A stretch of 64,000 nt of DNA, from positions 62,001 through 126,000 of the forward strand of contig DATCZA010000008.1 of assembly GCA_036526135.1 (NCBI GenBank), given 5' to 3'. Made by a program: the position numbers and the translations under genes. This stretch comes from UBA2965 sp036526135. Its GTDB lineage: Bacteria; Pseudomonadota; Gammaproteobacteria; Pseudomonadales; Azotimanducaceae. Below, piece by piece: positions 35,579 to 44,159 of the stretch. How positions within the stretch are numbered: the first letter of the stretch is position 1; each line of letters begins with the position of its first letter. The notes beneath the pieces were generated by a model. It did no database searches, was not told where the DNA came from, and saw only the letters and a program-made list of their open reading frames with translations.

Positions 35579-36724
35579 TTGAGCGAAGGATCGCAAAATC
35601 CGGTTCTCGAACTCACCGTGGAGCTGATGCGGCGGGCCAGCGTGACCCCGAGTGACGAGGGCTGCCAGGAGCTGATCGGCCAGCGGCTCGCTGCGATGGG
35701 CTTCGTGAACCGCCCGATGAATTTCGGTGATGTGAGCAACCTCTGGGCCACCCATGGCGAGGGCGGCCCGCTATTCGTTTTCGCCGGCCACACCGACGTC
35801 GTCCCGGCCGGACCGCAGGACGCATGGACGAACCCGCCGTTCGAGCCCACGCTGCACGACGGGTTTCTGTGGGGGCGGGGCGCCGCGGACATGAAGGCCA
35901 GCCTGGCCGCCATGGTCGTCGCTACCGAGCGCTTCCTGGCAGCTCACCCCCGCCACCGGGGCACGCTCGCGTACCTGCTGACTTCCGACGAGGAAGGACC
36001 GGCCGTGGACGGCACCCGGCGGGTGGTGGAGACGCTTCAGGCAGAGCGCGCACAGGAGATGGACTTTTGCGTGGTCGGCGAGCCGTCCTCGGCCCACCTT
36101 CTGGGCGACACCGTACGGGTCGGTCGGCGCGGCTCGGTGAACGCGCGCCTCACGGTATTCGGCACCCAGGGCCACGTCGCGTACCCGGAGCTGGCAGAGA
36201 ATCCCGTCCACACCCTGCTGCCCGCTCTGGCCGAGCTGACCAACAAACGCTGGGATGAGGGAAACGATGGCTTTCCGCCAACCGGTCTGCAGGTGTCGAA
36301 CATCCACGCGGGCACGGGCGCGCCCAACGTCATTCCCGGATCCCTGGTGGTCGACTTCAACATCCGCTTCAACACAGAGCAGACCTCATCCGGGTTGCAC
36401 CGGCAGGCGGCGGAAATACTCGACCGTCACGGCCTTCAGTACGACCTCGAATGGGTAGTGTCCGGCGAGCCGTTCCTCACAGCACCCGGCGACCTGCGAG
36501 CCGCGGTCAATAAGGCGGTGGGCGACGTCACCGGCAGAACGCCGGAGGCATCGACCTCTGGCGGCACGTCAGACGGTCGCTTCATTGCCCCCACGGGCTG
36601 CGAGGTCGTTGAGCTGGGTCCTGTGAACGCGACGATTCACAAGATCGACGAGCGGGTGGCGACCGCCGACCTGCTCCCACTGGCAGACATCTACCAGCGC
36701 GTTCTCGATCAGTTGCTCGGCTGA
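35579..36724 (+). CDS. dapE: Succinyl-diaminopimelate desuccinylase
   Basis: DapE is the dizinc hydrolase that frees L,L-diaminopimelate from its succinyl derivative. The 381-residue M20-family product has the metal ligands and catalytic residues in FAGHTDVVPAGP, WGRGAADMKASLAAM, TSDEEGPAVDGT and GEPSSAHLLGD, and the C-terminal TSGGTSDGRFIAP and VNATIHKIDE. The start appears to be TTG at 35579, 7 nt after dapD, because the conserved N-terminus begins within a few residues. Together dapC-D-E supply three steps of the pathway. Confidence 0.95.
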   Translation: MSEGSQNPVLELTVELMRRASVTPSDEGCQELIGQRLAAMGFVNRPMNFGDVSNLWATHGEGGPLFVFAGHTDVVPAGPQDAWTNPPFEPTLHDGFLWGRGAADMKASLAAMVVATERFLAAHPRHRGTLAYLLTSDEEGPAVDGTRRVVETLQAERAQEMDFCVVGEPSSAHLLGDTVRVGRRGSVNARLTVFGTQGHVAYPELAENPVHTLLPALAELTNKRWDEGNDGFPPTGLQVSNIHAGTGAPNVIPGSLVVDFNIRFNTEQTSSGLHRQAAEILDRHGLQYDLEWVVSGEPFLTAPGDLRAAVNKAVGDVTGRTPEASTSGGTSDGRFIAPTGCEVVELGPVNATIHKIDERVATADLLPLADIYQRVLDQLLG

Positions 36725-36726
36725 AC

Positions 36727-37446
36727 ATGCGCACCCTTATTCTGTTAGGTTTTCTGCTCTTTCTGACGTTCTGCATCGTCTTTGCGCCGGCCGGCCTCAC
36801 CGGCCTCGTCCTGGACCGGGTGAACGGCGTCGACCTGTCGCGGGTGAACGGAACCCTTTGGCAGGGTGGAGGCGATCTGTACGTTCGCTCCGAGCCCGTG
36901 GGCAGGCTTCAGTGGGACGTCCATCCGGCAACCGTTGTGGCGGGCGCGCTGGGCTGCGACTTTACCCTTAGCCATGCGCACCACCAGTTGCGGGGTACCG
37001 CCGTTGTGGGATTGAATCGAACGTTTACCCTGGACGTATCGGGTAAAGTCGGCGCCCAAACGGTAAACGGGTGGCTCGAGCCGTACGACATGACCATCTC
37101 CGGCAACATGGATCTGTCAAACGTCCTGCTGACATTCGACGACGTTGCGCTGCGGGACGCAAATGGAGTGGTGGAATGGGAAGGGGGCAGCATCAGCTAT
37201 CCCGCCGGCAATGGCATTCAGTCAAGCATCCTGCCGCCCCTGCGGGCGACCCTGGGCCCCGGACCCGCCGCTACCATCACGACGCTTGACGACCCGGCGG
37301 CTGCGCTGGTGACCGCCGAGCTGCTCGACAACGGTATTGCCAAGGTAGGCGTTACCGCACGCATGACCAGGCTCCTGAATCTCTCGTGGACCGAGACGGA
37401 GCCCGACAGCGCGGTAGTGCTAGAGGTGGAAGAACAAGTTTTTTAG
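36727..37446 (+). CDS. gspN: Type II secretion system protein N
   Basis: GspN is an accessory inner-membrane protein of the type II secretion machine. The 239-residue product has an N-terminal membrane helix (LILLGFLLFLTFCIVF) followed by the family pattern in which a Val-Asn-Gly-(Ser/Thr)-x-W motif appears twice over (RVNGTLWQGG, LQWDVHP). The rest is a predicted periplasmic beta-rich domain. It lies 2 nt after dapE and just before gspC and gspD, which supports the call. GspN sequences are poorly conserved. Confidence 0.8.
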   Translation: MRTLILLGFLLFLTFCIVFAPAGLTGLVLDRVNGVDLSRVNGTLWQGGGDLYVRSEPVGRLQWDVHPATVVAGALGCDFTLSHAHHQLRGTAVVGLNRTFTLDVSGKVGAQTVNGWLEPYDMTISGNMDLSNVLLTFDDVALRDANGVVEWEGGSISYPAGNGIQSSILPPLRATLGPGPAATITTLDDPAAALVTAELLDNGIAKVGVTARMTRLLNLSWTETEPDSAVVLEVEEQVF

Positions 37447-37457
37447 TATCGACACAC

Positions 37458-38396
37458 ATGGCCGCCCTACTCAACTTCATCGTGACACGCCTGGCCGAAC
37501 CCGCTCGCTGGCTGGTCGTCGCGCTGATCGCCTACACGCTGGCAACCACGGTGCTCTACCTGGTATCCGCGCCCCAATCGGATGTTGGTGCGGGGTCGGA
37601 CGCCAAAGCTCCACAGGGGCAGCCGGGGCGCGCCGGCACCGGCCAGCAGGGACCGGTTGACATCAATCGGATCGTGGCGCGCAACCTGTTCGGCGTTGCC
37701 GACGCATCGGCGCCTGCCGCCACGCAGCAGACGGCCATGGCCGTGGCCACGAGGCTGCCGCTGGAGTTGCAGGGCGTCTTCGTGGCAGACGCATCGGAAG
37801 ACTCTGCCGCGATCGTCGCCCAGAAGGGGCGCCCGGGAATGCTCTACGTTGTCGGCCAGAAAATGCCCGGTAACGCAGAGCTCGTCGAGGTGCACGCCGA
37901 TCACATCGTGCTTCGGCGGGCCGGCGTCCTGGAGACGCTGAAGTTTCCGACATCGATCGGCCAGTTCGTAGCCGCCCCCGATGATCTGGAGGATCTTGCC
38001 GACCAGGCGCTCCCGTTCGACATGCCGACCGACCTCCAGGAGGATGCCGACGACGATCGGGATGAGCGGGGCCGCAAGAGACCCACCAGCGAAGCGCTGG
38101 CCGAGTACCGGGAGCGTATCGAGGCCGATCCCCAGGGCGTCCTCGCCGACCTGGGTATCTCCGCCGTGAACGAAGGCGACGCCTCCGGCTACCGCCTGGA
38201 CGATCTGAACGACTCACCATTTCTCAGCCAGACGGGGCTGCAGCCCGGGGACGTGATTCTTTCCGTCAACGGTCGACCCGTCGGGGACATCAACCAAGAC
38301 CAGCAGGAACTGGACAACATGCTGGCCCAGGGATCCGCTCGCCTCGAAGTACAGCGCGGAACGCGTCGGTTCTTCGTGACCGCCTCCTTGCCATAG
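37458..38396 (+). CDS. gspC: Type II secretion system protein C with PDZ domain
   Basis: GspC links the inner-membrane platform to the secretin GspD. From ATG 37458 the 312-residue product has one membrane helix (WLVVALIAYTLATTVLYLV), a Pro/Gly/Gln-rich linker and the HR domain (about residues 70-165: INRIVARNLFGVAD, LPLELQGVFV). An acidic stretch (QEDADDDRDERG) and a C-terminal PDZ domain (GLQPGDVILSVNGRPVGD) follow. The frame reaches back to 37386 inside gspN but is not needed. PDZ- rather than coiled-coil-type GspC is the Pseudomonas/Vibrio-like form. Confidence 0.9.
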   Translation: MAALLNFIVTRLAEPARWLVVALIAYTLATTVLYLVSAPQSDVGAGSDAKAPQGQPGRAGTGQQGPVDINRIVARNLFGVADASAPAATQQTAMAVATRLPLELQGVFVADASEDSAAIVAQKGRPGMLYVVGQKMPGNAELVEVHADHIVLRRAGVLETLKFPTSIGQFVAAPDDLEDLADQALPFDMPTDLQEDADDDRDERGRKRPTSEALAEYRERIEADPQGVLADLGISAVNEGDASGYRLDDLNDSPFLSQTGLQPGDVILSVNGRPVGDINQDQQELDNMLAQGSARLEVQRGTRRFFVTASLP

Positions 38397-38413
38397 GACC
38401 CGTTGAAAAACGC

Positions 38414-40318
38414 ATGAATAAGATATTCGCCACCACCCTAACCTACGCGATGGTCCTTCTTCTGCTGCTGCCCACGAGCTTGCCCGCGCAGGGACAGGAG
38501 CAGACCTGGAAGATCAACATCAAGAACGCCGACATCCAGGAGTTCGTCGCCCAGGTTGCCGCCATTACCGGCAAGACGTTCGTCATCGATCCCCGGCTGA
38601 AAGGCAACGTTACCGTCATTTCCAACACCAGCATGGACGAGGAAGCCGTCTACGCGCTGTTCCTCTCCGTCCTGCGCGTTCACAACTTCACGGCAACGCC
38701 ATCGGGTGACGTGATCCGTATCCAGCAGAACGCTACCGGGAAGCAGACGCCGGGCGTGAGCGGGGAGCTCGGCGAAGTGCCGCCCGAAGAGCTCGTGACC
38801 CGGGTTGTGTCGGCCCAGAACGTGGAGTCCGCCGAGCTCGTCAAGATCCTCCGGCCGCTCATCCCCCAGTACGGCCACATCGCCGCCGTTGCCGTGCCCA
38901 ACGTCGTCATCATCAGCGACCACGCCGACAACATCCTGCGCCTGATGAGGATGATCGAGCAGATCGACGTAGCCGACGAAGAGGAAATCGTGGTGGTACC
39001 GCTCAAGGAAGCCTGGGTCGGAACGATCGTCGCGCTGCTGGAAAAGGTGGCGCCAGATCAGATGGGCCGCAACGCTCAGGGCCCCCAGCGCATTCAGATC
39101 ATCGCCAACGAGCGCAACAACTCGCTGGTGCTCAAAGGCAAGCCGCGGCCCGTTGCTGAGGTGCTGAAGATCATCGAGAAGCTCGACCAGCCGGCAACCA
39201 CCGCCGGCGCGACTCAGGTCATCTACCTCAAGCACGCCGACGCGGTAAAGGTTTCCGAGATACTCAACTCGGTCATCGAGGACCGTTCCCGTGGCGAAGA
39301 CGGCGCCACGGAGCGCCCGAACATTCAGGCCGACGAGACGCTGAATGCGATCGTGGTTCGAGCCGATCCAGGCACCATGAACGAGATCCTCGAAATTCTG
39401 GAAAGCCTGGATGTGCGGCGAACCCAGGTTCTCATCGAGGCCGCCGTGGTGGAGGTAACCATCACGAACGCCTCGGATATCGGCGTGGAGATGGCCATCG
39501 TGGACGAGTCCGGCCAGACCGTACCCCTGGCCAGCACGAGCCTCGACGGCGCGATCAACAGCCTCATCGGCAACATCATCGGCGACGACGGAGAGATCGA
39601 TCCGGTCAGCGGGCTCGCCTCCATCACGAGCCCGACCCTGGCCGCTGCGCGCATCGACAGGGGAGACGTCTCCTTCGGCGCCATCGTTCGCGCGCTCGCC
39701 ACCAACTCCAACGCGAACCTGCTGTCGACGCCCAGCATCCTGACCCTGGACAACCAGGAAGCCAAGATCGTCGTCGGTAACGAGGTTCCGTTCCGGACCG
39801 GATCGTTCACCACCAGCGGAAACGACAGCAGCAACCCCTTTACCACCGTCCAGCGTGAAGACGTGGGCTTGCAGCTCACCGTGACGCCCCACGTGCACGA
39901 GGGCACTTCGGTAAGGCTCGAGGTCGCCCAGGAAATCACCAACGTGATCAACGCGCCCATCGGCAACGACGGGTTCTCGGACGTTGTCACGTCGAAGCGG
40001 AGCATCGAGACCACGATACTGGCGGAAGACAGACAGACCGTGGTGCTCGGCGGGCTGATTCAGGACGACATCACGGACACGGTGAAGAAAGTGCCGCTGC
40101 TCGGCGACATCCCCGGTCTGGGCGCGTTGTTCCGATCGAACAGCAAGTCACGTTCCAAGAGCAATCTTCTGGTGTTCCTCCGGCCCACGGTGATCCGCAA
40201 CAAGGAGGACTCGGATACCGCCACGAACAGGAAGTACACGGACATCTGGGAGGTGGAAATCAGCTCGGGCGGCGGGAAATCCGACATCACGGATAACTTC
40301 AGGGGGCGCAAGGATTAG
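38414..40318 (+). CDS. gspD: Type II secretion system secretin GspD
   Basis: GspD forms the outer-membrane channel of the type II secretion system. The 634-residue precursor has a signal peptide (LLLLLPTSLPAQG), then N0 (WKINIKNADIQEFVAQVA), N1, N2 and N3 ring domains to about residue 330. The secretin domain follows, containing VPFRTGSF, QREDVGLQLTVTPHVHEG and VVLGGLIQDD, with the C-terminal S-like region (NLLVFLRPTVIRN). It follows gspC by 17 nt. No gspE-M genes follow; plsB does, so the rest of the machine must be elsewhere. Confidence 0.95.
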   Translation: MNKIFATTLTYAMVLLLLLPTSLPAQGQEQTWKINIKNADIQEFVAQVAAITGKTFVIDPRLKGNVTVISNTSMDEEAVYALFLSVLRVHNFTATPSGDVIRIQQNATGKQTPGVSGELGEVPPEELVTRVVSAQNVESAELVKILRPLIPQYGHIAAVAVPNVVIISDHADNILRLMRMIEQIDVADEEEIVVVPLKEAWVGTIVALLEKVAPDQMGRNAQGPQRIQIIANERNNSLVLKGKPRPVAEVLKIIEKLDQPATTAGATQVIYLKHADAVKVSEILNSVIEDRSRGEDGATERPNIQADETLNAIVVRADPGTMNEILEILESLDVRRTQVLIEAAVVEVTITNASDIGVEMAIVDESGQTVPLASTSLDGAINSLIGNIIGDDGEIDPVSGLASITSPTLAAARIDRGDVSFGAIVRALATNSNANLLSTPSILTLDNQEAKIVVGNEVPFRTGSFTTSGNDSSNPFTTVQREDVGLQLTVTPHVHEGTSVRLEVAQEITNVINAPIGNDGFSDVVTSKRSIETTILAEDRQTVVLGGLIQDDITDTVKKVPLLGDIPGLGALFRSNSKSRSKSNLLVFLRPTVIRNKEDSDTATNRKYTDIWEVEISSGGGKSDITDNFRGRKD

Positions 40319-40349
40319 CATGCGTGCCCCCAACACCTAAAGGCGGTCC

Positions 40350-42734
40350 ATGCGACAACTCAGACGGCTCGGCTACCTGGTCAGCCGCTGGCTCATCCGG
40401 TCGATCATACGTCCCCGCCTCATCGGCGACCCTCCCGATCCGCCGCGGGAAGGCCGACCCGTCTACCTGTACTCGCTGGAAAACCGGTCGCTGAGCGATC
40501 TGATCGTCCTCGACCTCCTCAACGAGGCCAACCACCTGCCAGGCCCCCTGGACCCGGTGACTCTGGGAAGCCACACCGAAGGCCGCCGCGTGTTCTTTCT
40601 CAACCGGGCGAGCTACGGCCTATTCCAACGCAACGTCATGAGCACGCCGTCGGAACGGCTGATCCGCGTGCTCACCCACGCGGGCGAAGCGAACGACGCG
40701 GTAATCGTGCCCGTTACCGTCCTCTGGGGCCGCGCGCCGTCGCGTCAGGGCTCTTTGTTCCGCTCACTGCTGGCCGAGGACTGGGCGGTAACCACGCGCC
40801 TGAAGCGCATCCTGAACCTCGTCGTCAGCCGCAAGGAAATATACGTTCACTACGGCACCCCCATCTCGATCGGGGAACTCGCCGAAGACGACCTCGATGT
40901 CAATCGGATGGTCCGCCGGGCCGCGCGCCTGCTTCGAGTGCAGTTCCGTAACCAGCGCGTTTCCGCCATCGGGCCCGACTTTTCCCATCAGCGCACGCTC
41001 GTCAACCAGATACTGCGCAGCCGCGCGGTAACCGACGCCATAGCGGCGGCAGACCCCGAAGAGAAGCCGGAGCGCATGGAACGCCGAGCACGCAAGTACG
41101 CGATGAGCATCGTCTCGAACATGTCGTATCCCACCATCAGGGTACTCGAGCGTCTGCTCACCTGGTTCTGGAATCGAATTTATGACGGGTTGAAGCTGCA
41201 CGGGCTAGAGCGGGTGATGGAGATCGCCGAGACACATACTCCCATCTACACCCCATCTCACCGAAGTCATGTGGACTATCTTCTGCTTTCATACCTCCTG
41301 CACAAGAACGGCCTGATGATTCCGCACATCGCAGCCGGCGATAACATGAACCTTCCTTTCGTGGGTCATCTGCTGCGGCGCGGAGGAGCCTTCTTCATGC
41401 GGCGCAGCTTCCGTGACGATCCCGTATACACGGCCGTTTTCTCGGAGTACCTCTATCAGGTTTACCGGCGCGGTCACTGCGTGGAATTTTTTCCCGAGGG
41501 TGGACGAACGCGAACCGGACGATTGCTGCCCGCTCGCATGGGACTGCTCAAGATGACCCTGGAACACCATCGACGTGGCGTACCCCGGCCCCTGGCCATC
41601 GTGCCCGTCTACCTCGGCTACGAGAAGCTGATCGAGGGCGGCAGTTATCTGGACGAGTTACGCGGCTCGGAAAAGCAGCGCGAGTCCATCGGGGACATAT
41701 TCCGCAGCATCAAGCTGATCCGGCAGAACTTCGGGCAGGTGAACGTCAACTTCGCGAAACCCATCGACCTCAACGAGTGGAGCAACGCTCACCCGGACGT
41801 TCCCGAAAACGAGCTTCCCGCAAGGCTCGGCCAGGAGATTCTGGAGAGGATCAACGAGAGCGCCGCGATCAACCCCATCAACCTCGTGGCGCTGGTCACG
41901 CTCGCTACGCCCAAGCTCGCCATCGACGAGATGCTCCTGATCGACCAGATCGGCTGTTACCTCGAACTGCTCCGGGCGGAGGCGCCCCAGCACGACTACA
42001 CCGTCACCGACCAGAGCCCGGCCGAGGTGGTCGGCTACGTCGAGCGCCTGGGCATGCTGACCCGGGAGGAGGCCGAATTCGGGGACATCCTCTGTCACGA
42101 CCCGTTTGCGGCCGTGCTCATGACCTGGTACCGGAACAACGTCACCCACACCCTGGCGCTTCCTTCGCTGATTGCCTGCATGGTCATCAATCGGCGCCGG
42201 CCAATGGGCAAAGCGGCGCTGACACGCATGGTGGACACGGTATTCCCATATCTTGCCGCCGAGCTCCACATGGTCGGAGACCATGCGGCCATCGATCGTT
42301 GGCTGAAGCACCTGGTTCGCGCAAATCTGCTGGAGCTTCATCCGGCCGGCGGCTATTGCGCCCCATCCGTCAGGAGCCAGTCCCGCTACCGACTGCACCT
42401 GCTTTCGCGACTGATCATGCAGACCCTTGAACGGCTCTACATCGTGGTAGCACTCATCGGTCAGCCGGGCATCACGGTCCGTACGCGCAGCGACCTGGAA
42501 ACCCAGAGCCAGCAGGTGGCACGCAAAATGTCCCGCATCCACGGGCTGAACGCGCCGGAATTTTTTGATTCGAGGTTGTTCAACGGCTTCATCGACCAGC
42601 TGATCGCGAACGACATCGTTACCGAGTCGACGGATGGAAGCCTCACCTACCGCCCAATCATCAGCAACGTGATCAAGGCAGCGGAAAGCATCATCGATGC
42701 CGAGTTCCGCTATGCCGTGCTCAGGGGCGCCTGA
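40350..42734 (+). CDS. plsB: Glycerol-3-phosphate O-acyltransferase PlsB
   Basis: PlsB makes 1-acyl-glycerol-3-phosphate from acyl-ACP or acyl-CoA, the first step of phospholipid synthesis at the inner membrane. The 794-residue product (E. coli 807) has the acyltransferase motifs in the central third: catalytic HRSHVDY, GDNMNLPFVGHLLRRGGAFFMRR (ends shown as GDNMNLPF and GGAFFMRR), FFPEGGRTRTG and AIVPVYLGYEKL. The start is ATG at 40350, 31 nt after gspD. Its 3' end overlaps the convergent rsmJ by 25 nt. Confidence 0.95.
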   Translation: MRQLRRLGYLVSRWLIRSIIRPRLIGDPPDPPREGRPVYLYSLENRSLSDLIVLDLLNEANHLPGPLDPVTLGSHTEGRRVFFLNRASYGLFQRNVMSTPSERLIRVLTHAGEANDAVIVPVTVLWGRAPSRQGSLFRSLLAEDWAVTTRLKRILNLVVSRKEIYVHYGTPISIGELAEDDLDVNRMVRRAARLLRVQFRNQRVSAIGPDFSHQRTLVNQILRSRAVTDAIAAADPEEKPERMERRARKYAMSIVSNMSYPTIRVLERLLTWFWNRIYDGLKLHGLERVMEIAETHTPIYTPSHRSHVDYLLLSYLLHKNGLMIPHIAAGDNMNLPFVGHLLRRGGAFFMRRSFRDDPVYTAVFSEYLYQVYRRGHCVEFFPEGGRTRTGRLLPARMGLLKMTLEHHRRGVPRPLAIVPVYLGYEKLIEGGSYLDELRGSEKQRESIGDIFRSIKLIRQNFGQVNVNFAKPIDLNEWSNAHPDVPENELPARLGQEILERINESAAINPINLVALVTLATPKLAIDEMLLIDQIGCYLELLRAEAPQHDYTVTDQSPAEVVGYVERLGMLTREEAEFGDILCHDPFAAVLMTWYRNNVTHTLALPSLIACMVINRRRPMGKAALTRMVDTVFPYLAAELHMVGDHAAIDRWLKHLVRANLLELHPAGGYCAPSVRSQSRYRLHLLSRLIMQTLERLYIVVALIGQPGITVRTRSDLETQSQQVARKMSRIHGLNAPEFFDSRLFNGFIDQLIANDIVTESTDGSLTYRPIISNVIKAAESIIDAEFRYAVLRGA

Positions 42735-43432
42735 TCCCCCCGACCTCGATAGACGTCGTATCGCACGCTGTGACCCTTGATCTGCCAGTCGGGCCGACCG
42801 ACGAGCGGATCGCGAAGACGACGCTTCAACACCACACGCCCCGCCGCGCAAGGTCGTGCGCGATCGATCCAGTCGGCGGCCGATCGCTGGTCGGGTCCGC
42901 AAACCAGCGCCAGCAGCTGCATCGACTTTCCCGGCAGCGCGCCTTTGCGGCGACGGGCGTACATCGGATCCAGATACACGACGTCGAACGATCGGCTGCC
43001 GTCAAGAACGGCCCACGCGTCGTCGTGAATCAGTTCGGGCCGTTGCCCCGGGTGGTGCGCCAGAAAGCTGTCCAGAAGCGCCCACATGGCATCGTTCTGC
43101 TCGACCATCACCAGCGAGCTGCCGAGAGCAGCAAGGGACATCCCATCGACGCCCCAGCCAGCCAGGGCGTCGAGCACGCTTGGTTGCCGGGAGCGCGTCA
43201 CCCCGCATGCCCGTGCCAGCTCGCTGCTGAAGGTCGCGCGCCTTTCGATCTCTTCGTCGCAGACGGCCGCCGGCTTGCCATCATGCCCGCTGAACAATTG
43301 CAGACGTTCGCCGTTCCAGTACAGAAAAGGACCGTCCTCGTCGACGGGTGGTCCACTCGTTACCACGATATCGAACAGATCCTGGTACCGGCGGATCTCG
43401 TCTCGCTGTCGGGCGGATACATACAGACGCAT
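42710..43432 (-). CDS. rsmJ: 16S rRNA m2G1516 methyltransferase RsmJ
   Basis: RsmJ (YhiQ family) methylates N2 of G1516 in 16S rRNA. The 240-residue product has the SAM-binding segment VLDALAGWGVDGMSLAALG, and FDVVYLDPMYARRRKGALPGKSM, whose core YLDPMY corresponds to the catalytic motif. KGHSVRYDVYRG near the C-terminus is also typical. The ATG is at 43430-43432. The last 25 nt overlap the end of plsB on the other strand. tsaB lies 43 nt upstream on the same strand and probably shares a transcript. Confidence 0.9.
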   Translation of the reverse strand: MRLYVSARQRDEIRRYQDLFDIVVTSGPPVDEDGPFLYWNGERLQLFSGHDGKPAAVCDEEIERRATFSSELARACGVTRSRQPSVLDALAGWGVDGMSLAALGSSLVMVEQNDAMWALLDSFLAHHPGQRPELIHDDAWAVLDGSRSFDVVYLDPMYARRRKGALPGKSMQLLALVCGPDQRSAADWIDRARPCAAGRVVLKRRLRDPLVGRPDWQIKGHSVRYDVYRGRGDQAPLSTA

Positions 43433-43475
43433 CGGGTAGCGCCTCAGTTGACGTCTGGCTGACGGCTGAAGGCCG

Positions 43476-44159
43476 TCACCCGGACCCGCCGCTATCGACG
43501 GGCTTCCAGGGCGAATCGCCCTTCAAGTAGACGGGCAACCCAAGGGCCGGATCGAACGCTCCGCCCGCATGAGCTGCCGCGAGGCCCAGTTCGGCGATCA
43601 CCGGCGCCGTCACCAGCGCCTCGCCACCGAAATTCAGCGTTTCGGGCCTGTCCGAACTCCACCAGTCGGGCAGATCCCCAACGGCCAGCCGCTGGCCATC
43701 CCACAAGCCATCTGGCCACGCCGTCACCAGCACGTCCGCAAACGAAATTGCGATCTTTCCAGACGATCGGGTGTAGCCGGCAAGGTAATAGGCATCCCGC
43801 CGGGACCGGATCAGAGTGATTACCGCCGTATCATCAGGATGCTCTCGAAACGCAACGGCTGCTCGGGCAAGCGACGAGGAAACGGGAACGACCTTGCCGC
43901 CTATCCCGACACCGATGCCCTGGGCCACAGCCGCGGCGATTCTCACACCAGTGAACGAACCCGGACCCGCGCCGAACGCAACCACGTCGACACCGGCCGG
44001 CGCCACCGCGGCCTGCTCGAACAGGTCATCGAGCATTCCCAGCAGCACCTGATTGTGCATGCGCTCGACGTTGCGTGTATTCTCGAAAGAGCCCGTCTCG
44101 CAGATCAACGCGACCGAGCAGAGCGATCCCGAAGTTTCCAGAGCCAGTATCGTTGTCAT
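43476..44159 (-). CDS. tsaB: tRNA threonylcarbamoyladenosine biosynthesis protein TsaB
   Basis: TsaB is the non-catalytic partner of TsaD in forming t6A at position 37 of ANN-reading tRNAs. The 227-residue ASKHA-fold product begins ILALETSGSLCSVAL and has HNQVLLGMLDDLF and the family block FGAGPGSFTGVRI. The metal-binding His pair of TsaD is not present, as expected for TsaB. The ATG at 44157-44159 lies inside the start region of the divergent moeA, so the two 5' ends overlap by 7 bp if moeA begins at 44153. Confidence 0.94.
   Translation of the reverse strand: MTTILALETSGSLCSVALICETGSFENTRNVERMHNQVLLGMLDDLFEQAAVAPAGVDVVAFGAGPGSFTGVRIAAAVAQGIGVGIGGKVVPVSSSLARAAVAFREHPDDTAVITLIRSRRDAYYLAGYTRSSGKIAISFADVLVTAWPDGLWDGQRLAVGDLPDWWSSDRPETLNFGGEALVTAPVIAELGLAAAHAGGAFDPALGLPVYLKGDSPWKPVDSGGSG

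Noticed and set aside
38438..39898. 486-codon open frame on the minus strand
   Set aside because: It is antisense to gspD; its His/Asp/Gly-rich translation is typical of an antisense shadow.
41658..42902. 414-codon open frame on the minus strand
   Set aside because: It is antisense to plsB and another frame of rsmJ; no conserved features.
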